From Acidiferrobacterales bacterium (GTDB taxonomy: Bacteria > Pseudomonadota > Gammaproteobacteria > Acidiferrobacterales > JAJDNE01), in NCBI GenBank assembly GCA_022340825.1, contig JAJDNE010000042.1:1-35601 (forward strand): 35,601 nt of DNA, read 5' to 3'. Below, in pieces: positions 17,494 through 24,697 of the stretch; within the stretch, counting starts at the first letter, position 1, and every line of letters begins with the position of its first letter. The translations under genes and the position numbers were made by a program. Below the pieces are notes generated by a model that did not search any database, was not told the origin of the DNA, and saw only the letters and a list, made by a program, of their open reading frames with translations.

Positions 17494-17520
17494 AAAAAAG
17501 AGCCCGCACTAAGGCGGGCT
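17494..17520 (-). terminator. Intrinsic terminator of the sigma/anti-sigma/DsrE operon
   Basis: Read leftward, a 7-bp stem (AGCCCGC with GCGGGCT, 6-base loop) is followed by C and a run of six Ts (complement of 17494-17499). It lies 44 bases after the DsrE stop. In the rightward direction there is no U-run. Confidence 0.85.
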
Positions 17521-17563
17521 GAGGAGGGGAAATCTTTATTAAATTATAGTTATTAGTGCTGGC

Positions 17564-18007
17564 TTACGGACGAATGTAAGCAAAGCCCTTCTTCTGCAGG
17601 TGAGCGATTTCAGCAACACCGCTTGGTACCTTGTCTTTGGCTGGATCAAAACCGAACAGCTTGTTTTCGTCCAGTTTCTTGCCGCGGATGGTGTTGGCAC
17701 ACAGCTGGAATTTAACGCCCTTGTCTTTCAGGGAGATGATGCTGTTCTGCAACTCTAGATCGGTGTTGGCAGCTTCCAGCAGGGTGTAACCCTTGCCGTG
17801 CATGACGACGCGCAGGTCCAGCTTGTCGGCACCAACAGCCTTGATGTGATTGTTGATGTTACGCAGCATGCCTTTCTGGCGCTTCGGGTTGTCATAGTTC
17901 AGGTGATAAACAACTTTCTGCTTGCCATAACCGCCGGCAACGGCGCTGGTGGCGCTGAAACCTAAGGTGAGCATAGCAGCAACTGCGATAGCGATAACTT
18001 TCTTCAT
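17564..18007 (-). CDS. Secreted DsrE-family protein
   Basis: The 147-residue protein starts with a clear signal peptide (MKK, hydrophobic core, cleavage near SAVA-GG, residue 24). The mature part is a DsrE/DsrF-like domain with one conserved cysteine, Cys103 in LCANTI, and an ending SGVAEIAHLQKKGFAYI. The same Cys-x-Asn-Thr-Ile and Val-Ala-x-Ile---Gln--Gly-x-Ala-Tyr-Ile patterns occur in the membrane anti-sigma protein upstream, so the two are paralogues. DsrE relatives bind or transfer sulfur through a cysteine in the cytoplasm; a periplasmic form suggests handling of a sulfur or redox signal outside the membrane. The start has AGGAG before it. Confidence 0.9.
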   Translation of the reverse strand: MKKVIAIAVAAMLTLGFSATSAVAGGYGKQKVVYHLNYDNPKRQKGMLRNINNHIKAVGADKLDLRVVMHGKGYTLLEAANTDLELQNSIISLKDKGVKFQLCANTIRGKKLDENKLFGFDPAKDKVPSGVAEIAHLQKKGFAYIRP

Positions 18008-18044
18008 AACTCGTAGCTCCTGTAAACGATTGTAGTAATAATGT

Positions 18045-18059
18045 GTGGTTGAAAACCAC
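18045..18059 (-). other. Short hairpin between the anti-sigma and DsrE genes
   Basis: GTGGTT and AACCAC form a 6-bp stem with a 3-base loop, overlapping the end of the anti-sigma stop codon. There is no U-run, so it is unlikely to terminate. It could protect the downstream DsrE message after processing, letting the two proteins accumulate at different levels. Confidence 0.35.
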
Positions 18060-18808
18060 TAGACCTGGATATAGGCCCAGCCCTCTTGTTGGCGCCGCAT
18101 GATCTGCGCCACCCCAGAGTCGATCACGACAATACCAGGCAGCAGGCTTGCGGTAATACCGCGCTCGCTTTTCAGTCTGTCGATTGTATTTTGACAAGTA
18201 ACGAAAGTCAGATTTTTATATTTCTTCTGTAGCGCGAGGATCCGATCAGGGTACGGCGAGGTATCCTTGCGAAGCAAATCAATGCCACCTCCGTTGGTGA
18301 TCATTTCTACGCGCGCCTTTTGGCCGGTTCGCTTGTAAAAAGCCAACACACCTTCAAGTTCGTCCAGGGCCTCGTGCACCTTTTCCGGGTCGCGGCTGTT
18401 CAGGTGAAACAGAACCTTGGTGCTATTGTCGGCGGCAACCGTCGTGGCGGTCGTACGTTCACGCGCGTTGCTGGCGCTGTAGATACTACCATCGCTTTGT
18501 ACCGGACCGATTTGCCATCCGATCAATACGCCGACGGCCAGCAGAATGCTCGCGGCGATACCGGTGATCCAGTGGCGCGAACCGGACCCATTCGGACCGC
18601 TGTTATCACTCGAGCCACCAGGTGAGGCGGGTAGTCCCTGATATGCAAGCTGGACCAGGTCCTTGCAACTACGCAATTCGCATACGCCTTTTTTTATATC
18701 ATCGTCTTTCGTAAGTGAGACGTAGAGCTGTTCCTTCTCTTCAGTCGTCAACTGACCGTCGACAAAGGCGTTTAGCATCTCGTCTGAAACCCTGATTTTG
18801 TCGTTCAT
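18059..18808 (-). CDS. Transmembrane anti-sigma factor with periplasmic DsrE-like domain
   Basis: The 249-residue protein has an anti-sigma-like N-terminus (residues 1-60; LNAFVDGQLTTEEKEQL is typical), a Gly/Ser-rich linker (62-78), one membrane segment (about 79-101) and a C-terminal DsrE-like domain (about 125-249) that would face the periplasm. Its Cys205 in TCQNTI aligns with Cys103 of the secreted paralogue, and the two C-termini are clearly alike. The His-x3-Cys-x2-Cys zinc motif of ZAS anti-sigmas is absent, although Cys43 and Cys48 are present. The start overlaps the sigma gene stop (ATGA), as usual for such pairs. Reading: the DsrE domain is the sensor that controls sigma release. 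This is inferred. Confidence 0.85.
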   Translation of the reverse strand: MNDKIRVSDEMLNAFVDGQLTTEEKEQLYVSLTKDDDIKKGVCELRSCKDLVQLAYQGLPASPGGSSDNSGPNGSGSRHWITGIAASILLAVGVLIGWQIGPVQSDGSIYSASNARERTTATTVAADNSTKVLFHLNSRDPEKVHEALDELEGVLAFYKRTGQKARVEMITNGGGIDLLRKDTSPYPDRILALQKKYKNLTFVTCQNTIDRLKSERGITASLLPGIVVIDSGVAQIMRRQQEGWAYIQV

Positions 18809-19359
18809 TTCACTCTCCGGAGGATCGCTTCCTGCAGGCCGGGTTGTTTTTCAAATTCGGTGAGCAGGCGCTCTTTCAGCGCATTACGGGCCCGACACAA
18901 ACGGCTCATCACCGTCCCGATCGGAATATCGAGGATGTTGGACACCTCGTTGTAACTGAACCCCTCCAGATCCACCAGCGTCATGACTTGTCGTTGACCT
19001 TCAGCCAGTGTCGCCACTGACCGACGGACTTTGTCGACAATTTGCAGTTGATCGGTTTCCGTTTCCGGGGTGGTATCGTCCACCAGCGTAATGTTATCGA
19101 TGTCTTCGGTTTCCCGGTTCCGGCGAAAATGGTCGTTATAACAATTGGACAGAATGCTGAAGAGCCAGGCCTGGCCGGCTTTCGGGTCACGCAATTGATC
19201 GGATTTGCGATAGGCCTTCAGTAGCGTTTCCTGAACCAGATCATCCGCCAGTGCAGCGTTATGGCACCAGGAAAAGGCAACCCGATAAAGGCGGGCGCGG
19301 GACTGTTCCAGTTGATTCCTGGAATCCCGATTACGGCGAAAAATATCGAATAATTCCAT
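18805..19359 (-). CDS. ECF-type RNA polymerase sigma factor
   Basis: The 184-residue protein has sigma-70 region 2 (about 20-85; LADDLVQETLLKAY and an AWLFSILSNCYNDHFRR segment) and region 4 (about 110-170; LEGFSYNEVSNIL, IPIGTVMSRLCRARNAL), with no region 3, as in ECF factors. It is the first gene of a three-gene leftward operon and overlaps the anti-sigma gene by four bases. A candidate ECF promoter lies 53-80 bases upstream, so it probably activates its own operon. The regulon outside the window is unknown. Confidence 0.95.
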   Translation of the reverse strand: MELFDIFRRNRDSRNQLEQSRARLYRVAFSWCHNAALADDLVQETLLKAYRKSDQLRDPKAGQAWLFSILSNCYNDHFRRNRETEDIDNITLVDDTTPETETDQLQIVDKVRRSVATLAEGQRQVMTLVDLEGFSYNEVSNILDIPIGTVMSRLCRARNALKERLLTEFEKQPGLQEAILRRVK

Positions 19360-19411
19360 GCAGTCTCGATTCAGCTTCCGGAGATCGCAGCTTGCGATTG
19401 TTATGGTGTTC

Positions 19412-19439
19412 TAGACGCCGGCCTACTGGCTTTTATTCC
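19412..19439 (-). promoter_or_regulatory. Candidate ECF promoter of the sigma operon
   Basis: On the minus strand, GGAATAA (complement of 19433-19439), a 15-base spacer and CGTCTA (complement of 19412-19417) match the general ECF pattern of a GGAA-type -35 and a CGTC-type -10. The expected start is about 45 bases before the sigma ATG. A 10-bp inverted repeat (19420-19429 with 19439-19448, one G-T type mismatch) overlaps the spacer and -35, as an operator might. Confidence 0.45.
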
Positions 19440-19505
19440 CGGTAGGCCATTTTATTTTATTATGTTGATTCAACAAGTTAACACGTTTCCGCGGTTTAGG
19501 CGTAG

Positions 19506-19540
19506 AAAAAACAGTTATTTTTCAGGTATTCAGCTGTTTT
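19506..19540 (-). terminator. Weak terminator after purN
   Basis: Read leftward, AAAACAG pairs with CTGTTTT around a 19-base loop and is followed by Ts (six in total, complement of 19506-19511). The stem is AT-rich and overlaps the last purN codons, so efficiency may be low. Confidence 0.4.
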
Positions 19541-20180
19541 CCAGCCCCTGTTCGTCGACCTGCCTGCCATCGATCAGGACCTTGCCATCGACAACACTCA
19601 GACGGTTCTCGGCAAACCAGCCGACCGCCTTCGGGTAGATCCGGTGTTCCTGTTCCAGTACCCGCTTCGCAAGCTGATCTGCGGTATCGTCACCGGCAAC
19701 ATTAACCGCGGCCTGAATAATGATTGGCCCGACATCAACGTCGTGGGTGACGAAGTGCACGGTGGCACCGTGGCGGGCAGCGCCGGCGGCAATCGCCCGT
19801 TCATGTGTGTTCAGTCCAGGGAAGGCCGGTAACAGGGCGGGGTGGATATTAATGAGTCGACCAGCGTAGTGATCGACGAAGTCTTTACCAAGGATGCGCA
19901 TGAAGCCGGCAAGCACAACCAGCTCCGGGTGATGTTGATCGATAAGACGCGTTAGTTCCAGGTCGAAGGCCTCACGACTGTCAAACTGGTGATGATCGAG
20001 CGCATAGGCCTCGATACCATTCTCGCGGGCATAAACTAGCCCGGCAGCATTGGGATCGTTGCTGATGACTGCACGAACGCTAACCGGTATTTTTTTCTGT
20101 TTGGCTGCTTCAACGATGGCCTGCATGTTACTGCCGCGACCCGAAATCAGGATGACGATTCCCATCAGATCGTTCGTCAT
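19530..20180 (-). CDS. purN: Phosphoribosylglycinamide formyltransferase
   Basis: The 216-residue enzyme transfers a formyl group from 10-formyl-tetrahydrofolate to GAR, the third step of purine synthesis. It shows the N-terminal ISGRGSNMQAI loop, the catalytic Asn/His region INIHPALLPAFPG and the catalytic Asp in HDVDVGPII. The ATG shares one base with the purM stop (TAATG), so translation is coupled. Confidence 0.97.
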   Translation of the reverse strand: MTNDLMGIVILISGRGSNMQAIVEAAKQKKIPVSVRAVISNDPNAAGLVYARENGIEAYALDHHQFDSREAFDLELTRLIDQHHPELVVLAGFMRILGKDFVDHYAGRLINIHPALLPAFPGLNTHERAIAAGAARHGATVHFVTHDVDVGPIIIQAAVNVAGDDTADQLAKRVLEQEHRIYPKAVGWFAENRLSVVDGKVLIDGRQVDEQGLENS

Positions 20181-21223
20181 TAGCGAATGCTGACTGACGC
20201 GGGACCAGGTTGTTCGGTGATATCGCCGATAACCGTGGCGGATTCGCCGGCGGCACTCAGCAGGTCAATTGTATGTTCGGCGTCGTCAGCGCTTACTACC
20301 AGTACCATGCCAATACCGCAATTGAATGTGCGATACATTTCTCCCTGTTCCACCTGGCCATTATCCTGCAGCCACTTGAATACCGGCGGCATGTGCCAGC
20401 GGGTACTGTCAATCGTCGCCCGGGTATTCGCCGGCATCACCCGTGGCAGGTTGCCAGGCAGGCCGCCGCCAGTAATGTGCGCGATCGAATGAACGTCGAC
20501 GGATTTCAGCAGCGACAACACCGACTTCACGTAGATGCGAGTCGGCATCAGCAGGGCCTCGCCTAATGTACCACCATCGAACGCCTGTTCCAGCGAAGCG
20601 CCGGCAGTTTCAATAATCTTGCGTACCAGTGAATAGCCATTGGAGTGTGGGCCGGTTGAACCGAGCCCAATCAGCACATCGCCTGCGGCAACGCGGCTAC
20701 CATCAATAATGCGCTCTTTCTCGACGACACCAACGCAGAAGCCGGCGAGGTCATAGTCACCGGCCCGGTACATCCCTGGCATTTCCGCGGTCTCACCGCC
20801 AATCAGTGCGGCACCGGCCTGGCGGCAGCCTTCGCCGATGCCCTCGATGACTTCTGTCGCTGCCGCCTGGTCGAGTTTGCCGGTGGCAAAATAGTCGAGA
20901 AAAAACAGCGGCTCGGCACCCTGCACCACAATATCGTTGACACACATTGCCACCAGATCAATACCGATCGTGTTGTGCCGATTCAGATCAATCGCCAGCT
21001 TGAGTTTGGTGCCAACGCCATCGGTGCCGGATACCAGAACGGGTTGCTTGTACTGGCCGGGGGGAATCTCGAACAGGGCGCCAAACCCGCCCAGACCATC
21101 AAGCACACCAGGCCGTTTCGTGCTCTTTGCTACCGGCTTGATGGCCTCGACCAGTGCGTCGCCCGCGTCGATATCAACGCCGGCATCGCGGTAACTCAAA
21201 GATTTTTTATCTGACGTGCTCAC
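20180..21223 (-). CDS. purM: Phosphoribosylformylglycinamidine cyclo-ligase (AIR synthetase)
   Basis: PurM closes FGAM to AIR using ATP, step five of purine synthesis. GTG 21223 is chosen as the start because it yields 347 residues beginning just before [15 protein letters not shown], the conserved N-terminus. A TTG 60 bases upstream would add 20 residues of no family resemblance. Recognisable segments are [42 protein letters not shown] and [12 protein letters not shown]. It is followed directly by purN and diverges from the phosphatidyltransferase gene. Confidence 0.95.
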   Translation of the reverse strand: MSTSDKKSLSYRDAGVDIDAGDALVEAIKPVAKSTKRPGVLDGLGGFGALFEIPPGQYKQPVLVSGTDGVGTKLKLAIDLNRHNTIGIDLVAMCVNDIVVQGAEPLFFLDYFATGKLDQAAATEVIEGIGEGCRQAGAALIGGETAEMPGMYRAGDYDLAGFCVGVVEKERIIDGSRVAAGDVLIGLGSTGPHSNGYSLVRKIIETAGASLEQAFDGGTLGEALLMPTRIYVKSVLSLLKSVDVHSIAHITGGGLPGNLPRVMPANTRATIDSTRWHMPPVFKWLQDNGQVEQGEMYRTFNCGIGMVLVVSADDAEHTIDLLSAAGESATVIGDITEQPGPASVSIR

Positions 21224-21332
21224 AAACTGTCTCGCAAAAGGGGTGCGTATGGTAAGCGCACGCAGGTCATCAGGCAAATACAAGATTGGCCACTACGCCG
21301 GTCGCGGAGAATACGCATATAATAGGTTCACC

Positions 21333-21899
21333 ATGAGTTTTGCCCAGGTCCCCAATATCATTACCATCGCCCGACTCGTGATGGTACCGCTGCTGATACT
21401 GCTGCTGAAACAGCAGGACTACCAGGCGGCGCTGATACTGTTCGTGGTTGCCGGTCTGTCAGACGGCCTCGACGGGTTTATTGCAAGGCGCTGGCACCTG
21501 GAGAGTCATCTTGGCGGCGTACTGGATCCGCTGGCGGACAAGCTGCTGATGCTGAGTGCCTATGTTTCGCTGGCATTACTGGGCCACATCCCCTTCTGGT
21601 TGTTACTGGTGGTCATTTCCCGGGATTTTCTGATTGTCGCCGGCTACCTGATCGTGACCAGCCAGTCCGGTGCGGTAAAAATGGAGGCCAGTTACTTCAG
21701 CAAATTTAATACGGCGGCCCAGATTGCGCTGGTCGCGATCGTGCTGGCCGAACAGGCGGCGGTATTGCGTGTTCCACTACTGTCCGAGCTGATGATTTAT
21801 ACGGTACTCGTGACCACCCTTGTTAGTGGCGCGCACTATTACTGGTCGTGGATTGTGAAGAAGCGCATCGAGCCGCTGAATCCGTCCGACGACAACTGA
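21333..21899 (+). CDS. pgsA: CDP-alcohol phosphatidyltransferase (phosphatidylglycerophosphate synthase-like)
   Basis: The 188-residue membrane protein has the full family signature D-x2-DG-x2-AR-x8-G-x3-D-x3-D at DGLDGFIARR through DPLAD, the metal and CDP site. About five hydrophobic segments follow the topology of PgsA, which joins CDP-diacylglycerol and glycerol 3-phosphate to start phosphatidylglycerol and cardiolipin synthesis. ATG 21333, with AGGTT before it, gives the natural N-terminus (VPNIITIARL). Neighbouring hda and purMN are usual in this group. Alcohol specificity cannot be proven from the motif; a second paralogue elsewhere in the genome could be the main PgsA. Confidence 0.88.
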   Translation: MSFAQVPNIITIARLVMVPLLILLLKQQDYQAALILFVVAGLSDGLDGFIARRWHLESHLGGVLDPLADKLLMLSAYVSLALLGHIPFWLLLVVISRDFLIVAGYLIVTSQSGAVKMEASYFSKFNTAAQIALVAIVLAEQAAVLRVPLLSELMIYTVLVTTLVSGAHYYWSWIVKKRIEPLNPSDDN

Positions 21900-21932
21900 C
21901 CGGTTTAACCAATCGACTATCGATTTCCTGCC

Positions 21933-22628
21933 ATGGATCGCCAGCTCATTCTCGATGTACAACTGAAGGACGCCTGTTCGTTCGAGAACTACGTGGTCGG
22001 CGAAAATCGCGAGGCGCTGCTGTTACTGCAGCAGATGGCGCAAGGCGAAAAGCCATCGCACCTGCTCTACCTCTGGGGCGCCGACGGTGCCGGTAAGACT
22101 CACCTGCTGCAGGCCGCATGCCGTATACCGCAGCGCTCGGGCAGGTCTGCAATCTATCTACCAATGGCGGAGCTGGTAGACAGTTCGGCCACGGTACTTG
22201 ATGGGTTGTCTGACTGCGCACTGGTGTTGCTCGACGATATTGATGCGATTGCCGGAAAAGCCGCATGGGAACGTGCATTGCTGGCAATGTATGAGGAACT
22301 GAAAGACCGTGTTCCGATGGTGATATCTGCCATGGGCAACGCACGCCACATCGGATTACAGTTGCCGGACCTCGTGACTCGCCTGGGCAGTGGGCTGGTA
22401 TATCAACTTCAGCGCCTTGACGACGCCGGCAAGCAGGAGGCGATCAAACAACGCGCCGCCAACCGGGGTCTGGAGATCGCGGACGATGTCATACGTTACG
22501 TTTTGAGTCGTTACCCGAGGGATATGCACGGTTTGTTCGATTTGCTCGATCGACTCGACAAGGCCTCACTGGCAGAGCAGCGACGTCTGACTATCCCGTT
22601 TATCCAGTCCCTGGAAACTCAGGGTTGA
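21933..22628 (+). CDS. hda: DnaA regulatory inactivator Hda
   Basis: The 231-residue AAA+ protein starts with a sliding-clamp-binding motif (QLILDV, residues 4-9), then Walker A GADGAGKT (49-56), Walker B LVLLDDID (about 97-104) and a DnaA-like lid domain. Hda bound to the loaded clamp stimulates hydrolysis of ATP on DnaA and prevents re-initiation. The length and lack of a DNA-binding domain IV separate it from DnaA. It is 33 bases after the phosphatidyltransferase and probably co-transcribed. Confidence 0.95.
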   Translation: MDRQLILDVQLKDACSFENYVVGENREALLLLQQMAQGEKPSHLLYLWGADGAGKTHLLQAACRIPQRSGRSAIYLPMAELVDSSATVLDGLSDCALVLLDDIDAIAGKAAWERALLAMYEELKDRVPMVISAMGNARHIGLQLPDLVTRLGSGLVYQLQRLDDAGKQEAIKQRAANRGLEIADDVIRYVLSRYPRDMHGLFDLLDRLDKASLAEQRRLTIPFIQSLETQG

Positions 22629-22645
22629 ACTGATAGCCGTCTGTA

Positions 22646-23041
22646 TTATCGATTCTCCCGGTTTTTTCCCTGCATGCGGATAAACATTCCCGCGCTGACG
22701 ATATAGGCGACGCTCAGGAACGTCTCGGTGGCGGCGTAGAATAACTCGCTATGCAAATGCCAACCCTGATCCTGTTCGCTGTAGGTCAGCACCACGCCTT
22801 CTGTGAAGTAAAGCAACATCAGCAGGGTAGCAGTCATGTGTGCCATTACCCGGCGGCGTAGAATTCCCGGTAGCAACAGGGCCAGCGGGATTGTCTTTAG
22901 CAGTAAACCGTAATACACAGATGCCTGTCTTGCTGGCGCACCCCATGATTCCCATACCAGGATAGTCAGTATCAATAGCAGGTAGGCGGCAATCGCAAGT
23001 TGATGCCACTGGCGGGTTCCGATGGTGAGCAATGTGATCAA
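22646..23041 (-). CDS. DUF2069 membrane protein
   Basis: The 131-residue protein has four hydrophobic segments (about 14-31, 43-60, 66-84, 100-120) and matches the DUF2069 family pattern by length, topology and position after wrbA. Its function is not known. It starts two bases after the wrbA stop and is probably the last gene of a leftward arsC-wrbA-DUF2069 operon. It converges with hda, 17 bases apart. Confidence 0.85.
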   Translation of the reverse strand: MITLLTIGTRQWHQLAIAAYLLLILTILVWESWGAPARQASVYYGLLLKTIPLALLLPGILRRRVMAHMTATLLMLLYFTEGVVLTYSEQDQGWHLHSELFYAATETFLSVAYIVSAGMFIRMQGKNRENR

Positions 23042-23043
23042 CC

Positions 23044-24001
<958 letters not shown>

Positions 24002-24067
24002 TCGATCTCCGGAAGTTGTGCGCCGACGGGCGGCGTGGTGATTCACGCCATTGTAACGCCCCTTTTC

Positions 24068-24096
24068 TTGACAGCCTATAGGGGGGGTGTTAGCTT
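24068..24096 (+). promoter_or_regulatory. Sigma-70 promoter for the LysM lipoprotein gene
   Basis: A perfect TTGACA (24068-24073) is followed after 17 bases by TAGCTT (24091-24096), which keeps the key first two and last positions of a -10 element. It lies about 100 bases before the start codon. A run of seven Gs sits in the spacer. Confidence 0.5.
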
Positions 24097-24194
24097 AAAT
24101 TACAGAGTTTACGCGCTTGCACCACGCGAGCTACAACAAGAAAACCAACGCCATCCCGTTGGTAGTACCTTACGAATATAGGAGATAAACGGTG

Positions 24195-24620
24195 ATGAAA
24201 TCCGTAAGCGGTAACTGGAAAGTATTACTTGTCCTGCTGGGTGTAATGGTTGCAGCAGGTTGTCAATCCAAGAAAGCTGAAGAAGAGGCTCCGGCTGAAG
24301 CAGCACCTGCTGCTGAAGCGGCACCTGCTGCTGAAGCGATGCCTGCTGGTGAAACATACAGCGTTGTTCGTGGCGATCACCTTTGGGGTATCGCTGCAAA
24401 ATCCCAGATCTACGGTAATCCTTATCAGTGGCCGCTGCTCTACAAGGCTAATGCAGACAGTATCGCTGATGCCGATCTGATTGAGCCTGGCCAGGTGCTG
24501 AACGTTGCACGTGGCTCTTCCGCCGATGAGGTGGACGCTGCTGTGCGCCATGCCAAGACCCGCGGCGCATGGTCTCTCGGTGTTACCGAAGAGTCTGACA
24601 AGGCCTATCTGGCACAGTAA
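24195..24620 (+). CDS. LysM-domain lipoprotein
   Basis: The 141-residue protein (ATG 24195, with GGAG ten bases before; GTG 24192 is the alternative) has a lipoprotein signal with lipobox VAAGC, an Ala/Glu/Pro linker built from 18-base repeats, and a LysM domain (about 52-106; ETYSVVRGDHLWGIAAK, ILINP-like spacing replaced by DADLIEPGQVLNV). LysM binds peptidoglycan glycans, so this is an envelope protein anchored in a membrane and reaching the wall. The last 30 residues are charged and of unknown role. It stands alone with its own promoter and terminator. Confidence 0.88.
   Translation: MKSVSGNWKVLLVLLGVMVAAGCQSKKAEEEAPAEAAPAAEAAPAAEAMPAGETYSVVRGDHLWGIAAKSQIYGNPYQWPLLYKANADSIADADLIEPGQVLNVARGSSADEVDAAVRHAKTRGAWSLGVTEESDKAYLAQ
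24294..24347 (+). repeat. Three 18-bp tandem repeats in the lipoprotein linker
   Basis: Three near-identical copies of an 18-base unit, beginning GCTGAAGC and ending CCTGCT, encode Ala-Glu-Ala-x-Pro-Ala. In-frame copy number may vary between strains and would change the linker length between the lipid anchor and LysM domain. Confidence 0.85.
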
Positions 24621-24639
24621 CTCTTTAAGTTAAGTCATA

Positions 24640-24667
24640 AAAAAGGCCCGCATCTGCGGGCCTTTTT
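24640..24667. terminator. Bidirectional intrinsic terminator
   Basis: A 12-bp stem (AAAAAGGCCCGC / GCGGGCCTTTTT) with a 4-base loop sits between the LysM gene and the convergent 560-residue protein gene. It has a T-run on both strands and can end both transcripts. Confidence 0.93.
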
Positions 24668-24697
24668 CTTTTTCATTGCCGGGGTCACCTTTACGGC

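Noticed and set aside
21228-21250. PurR-box-like sequence upstream of purM (CGCA/TGCG inverted pair)
   Set aside because: The match to the E. coli PurR consensus is poor and the group is not known to have PurR, so no claim is made.
21216-21332. Upstream extension of the phosphatidyltransferase frame (39 codons) and TATAAT at 21318-21323
   Set aside because: The extension overlaps purM and lacks family resemblance; the -10-like hexamer lies 9 bases from the ATG and has no -35 partner.
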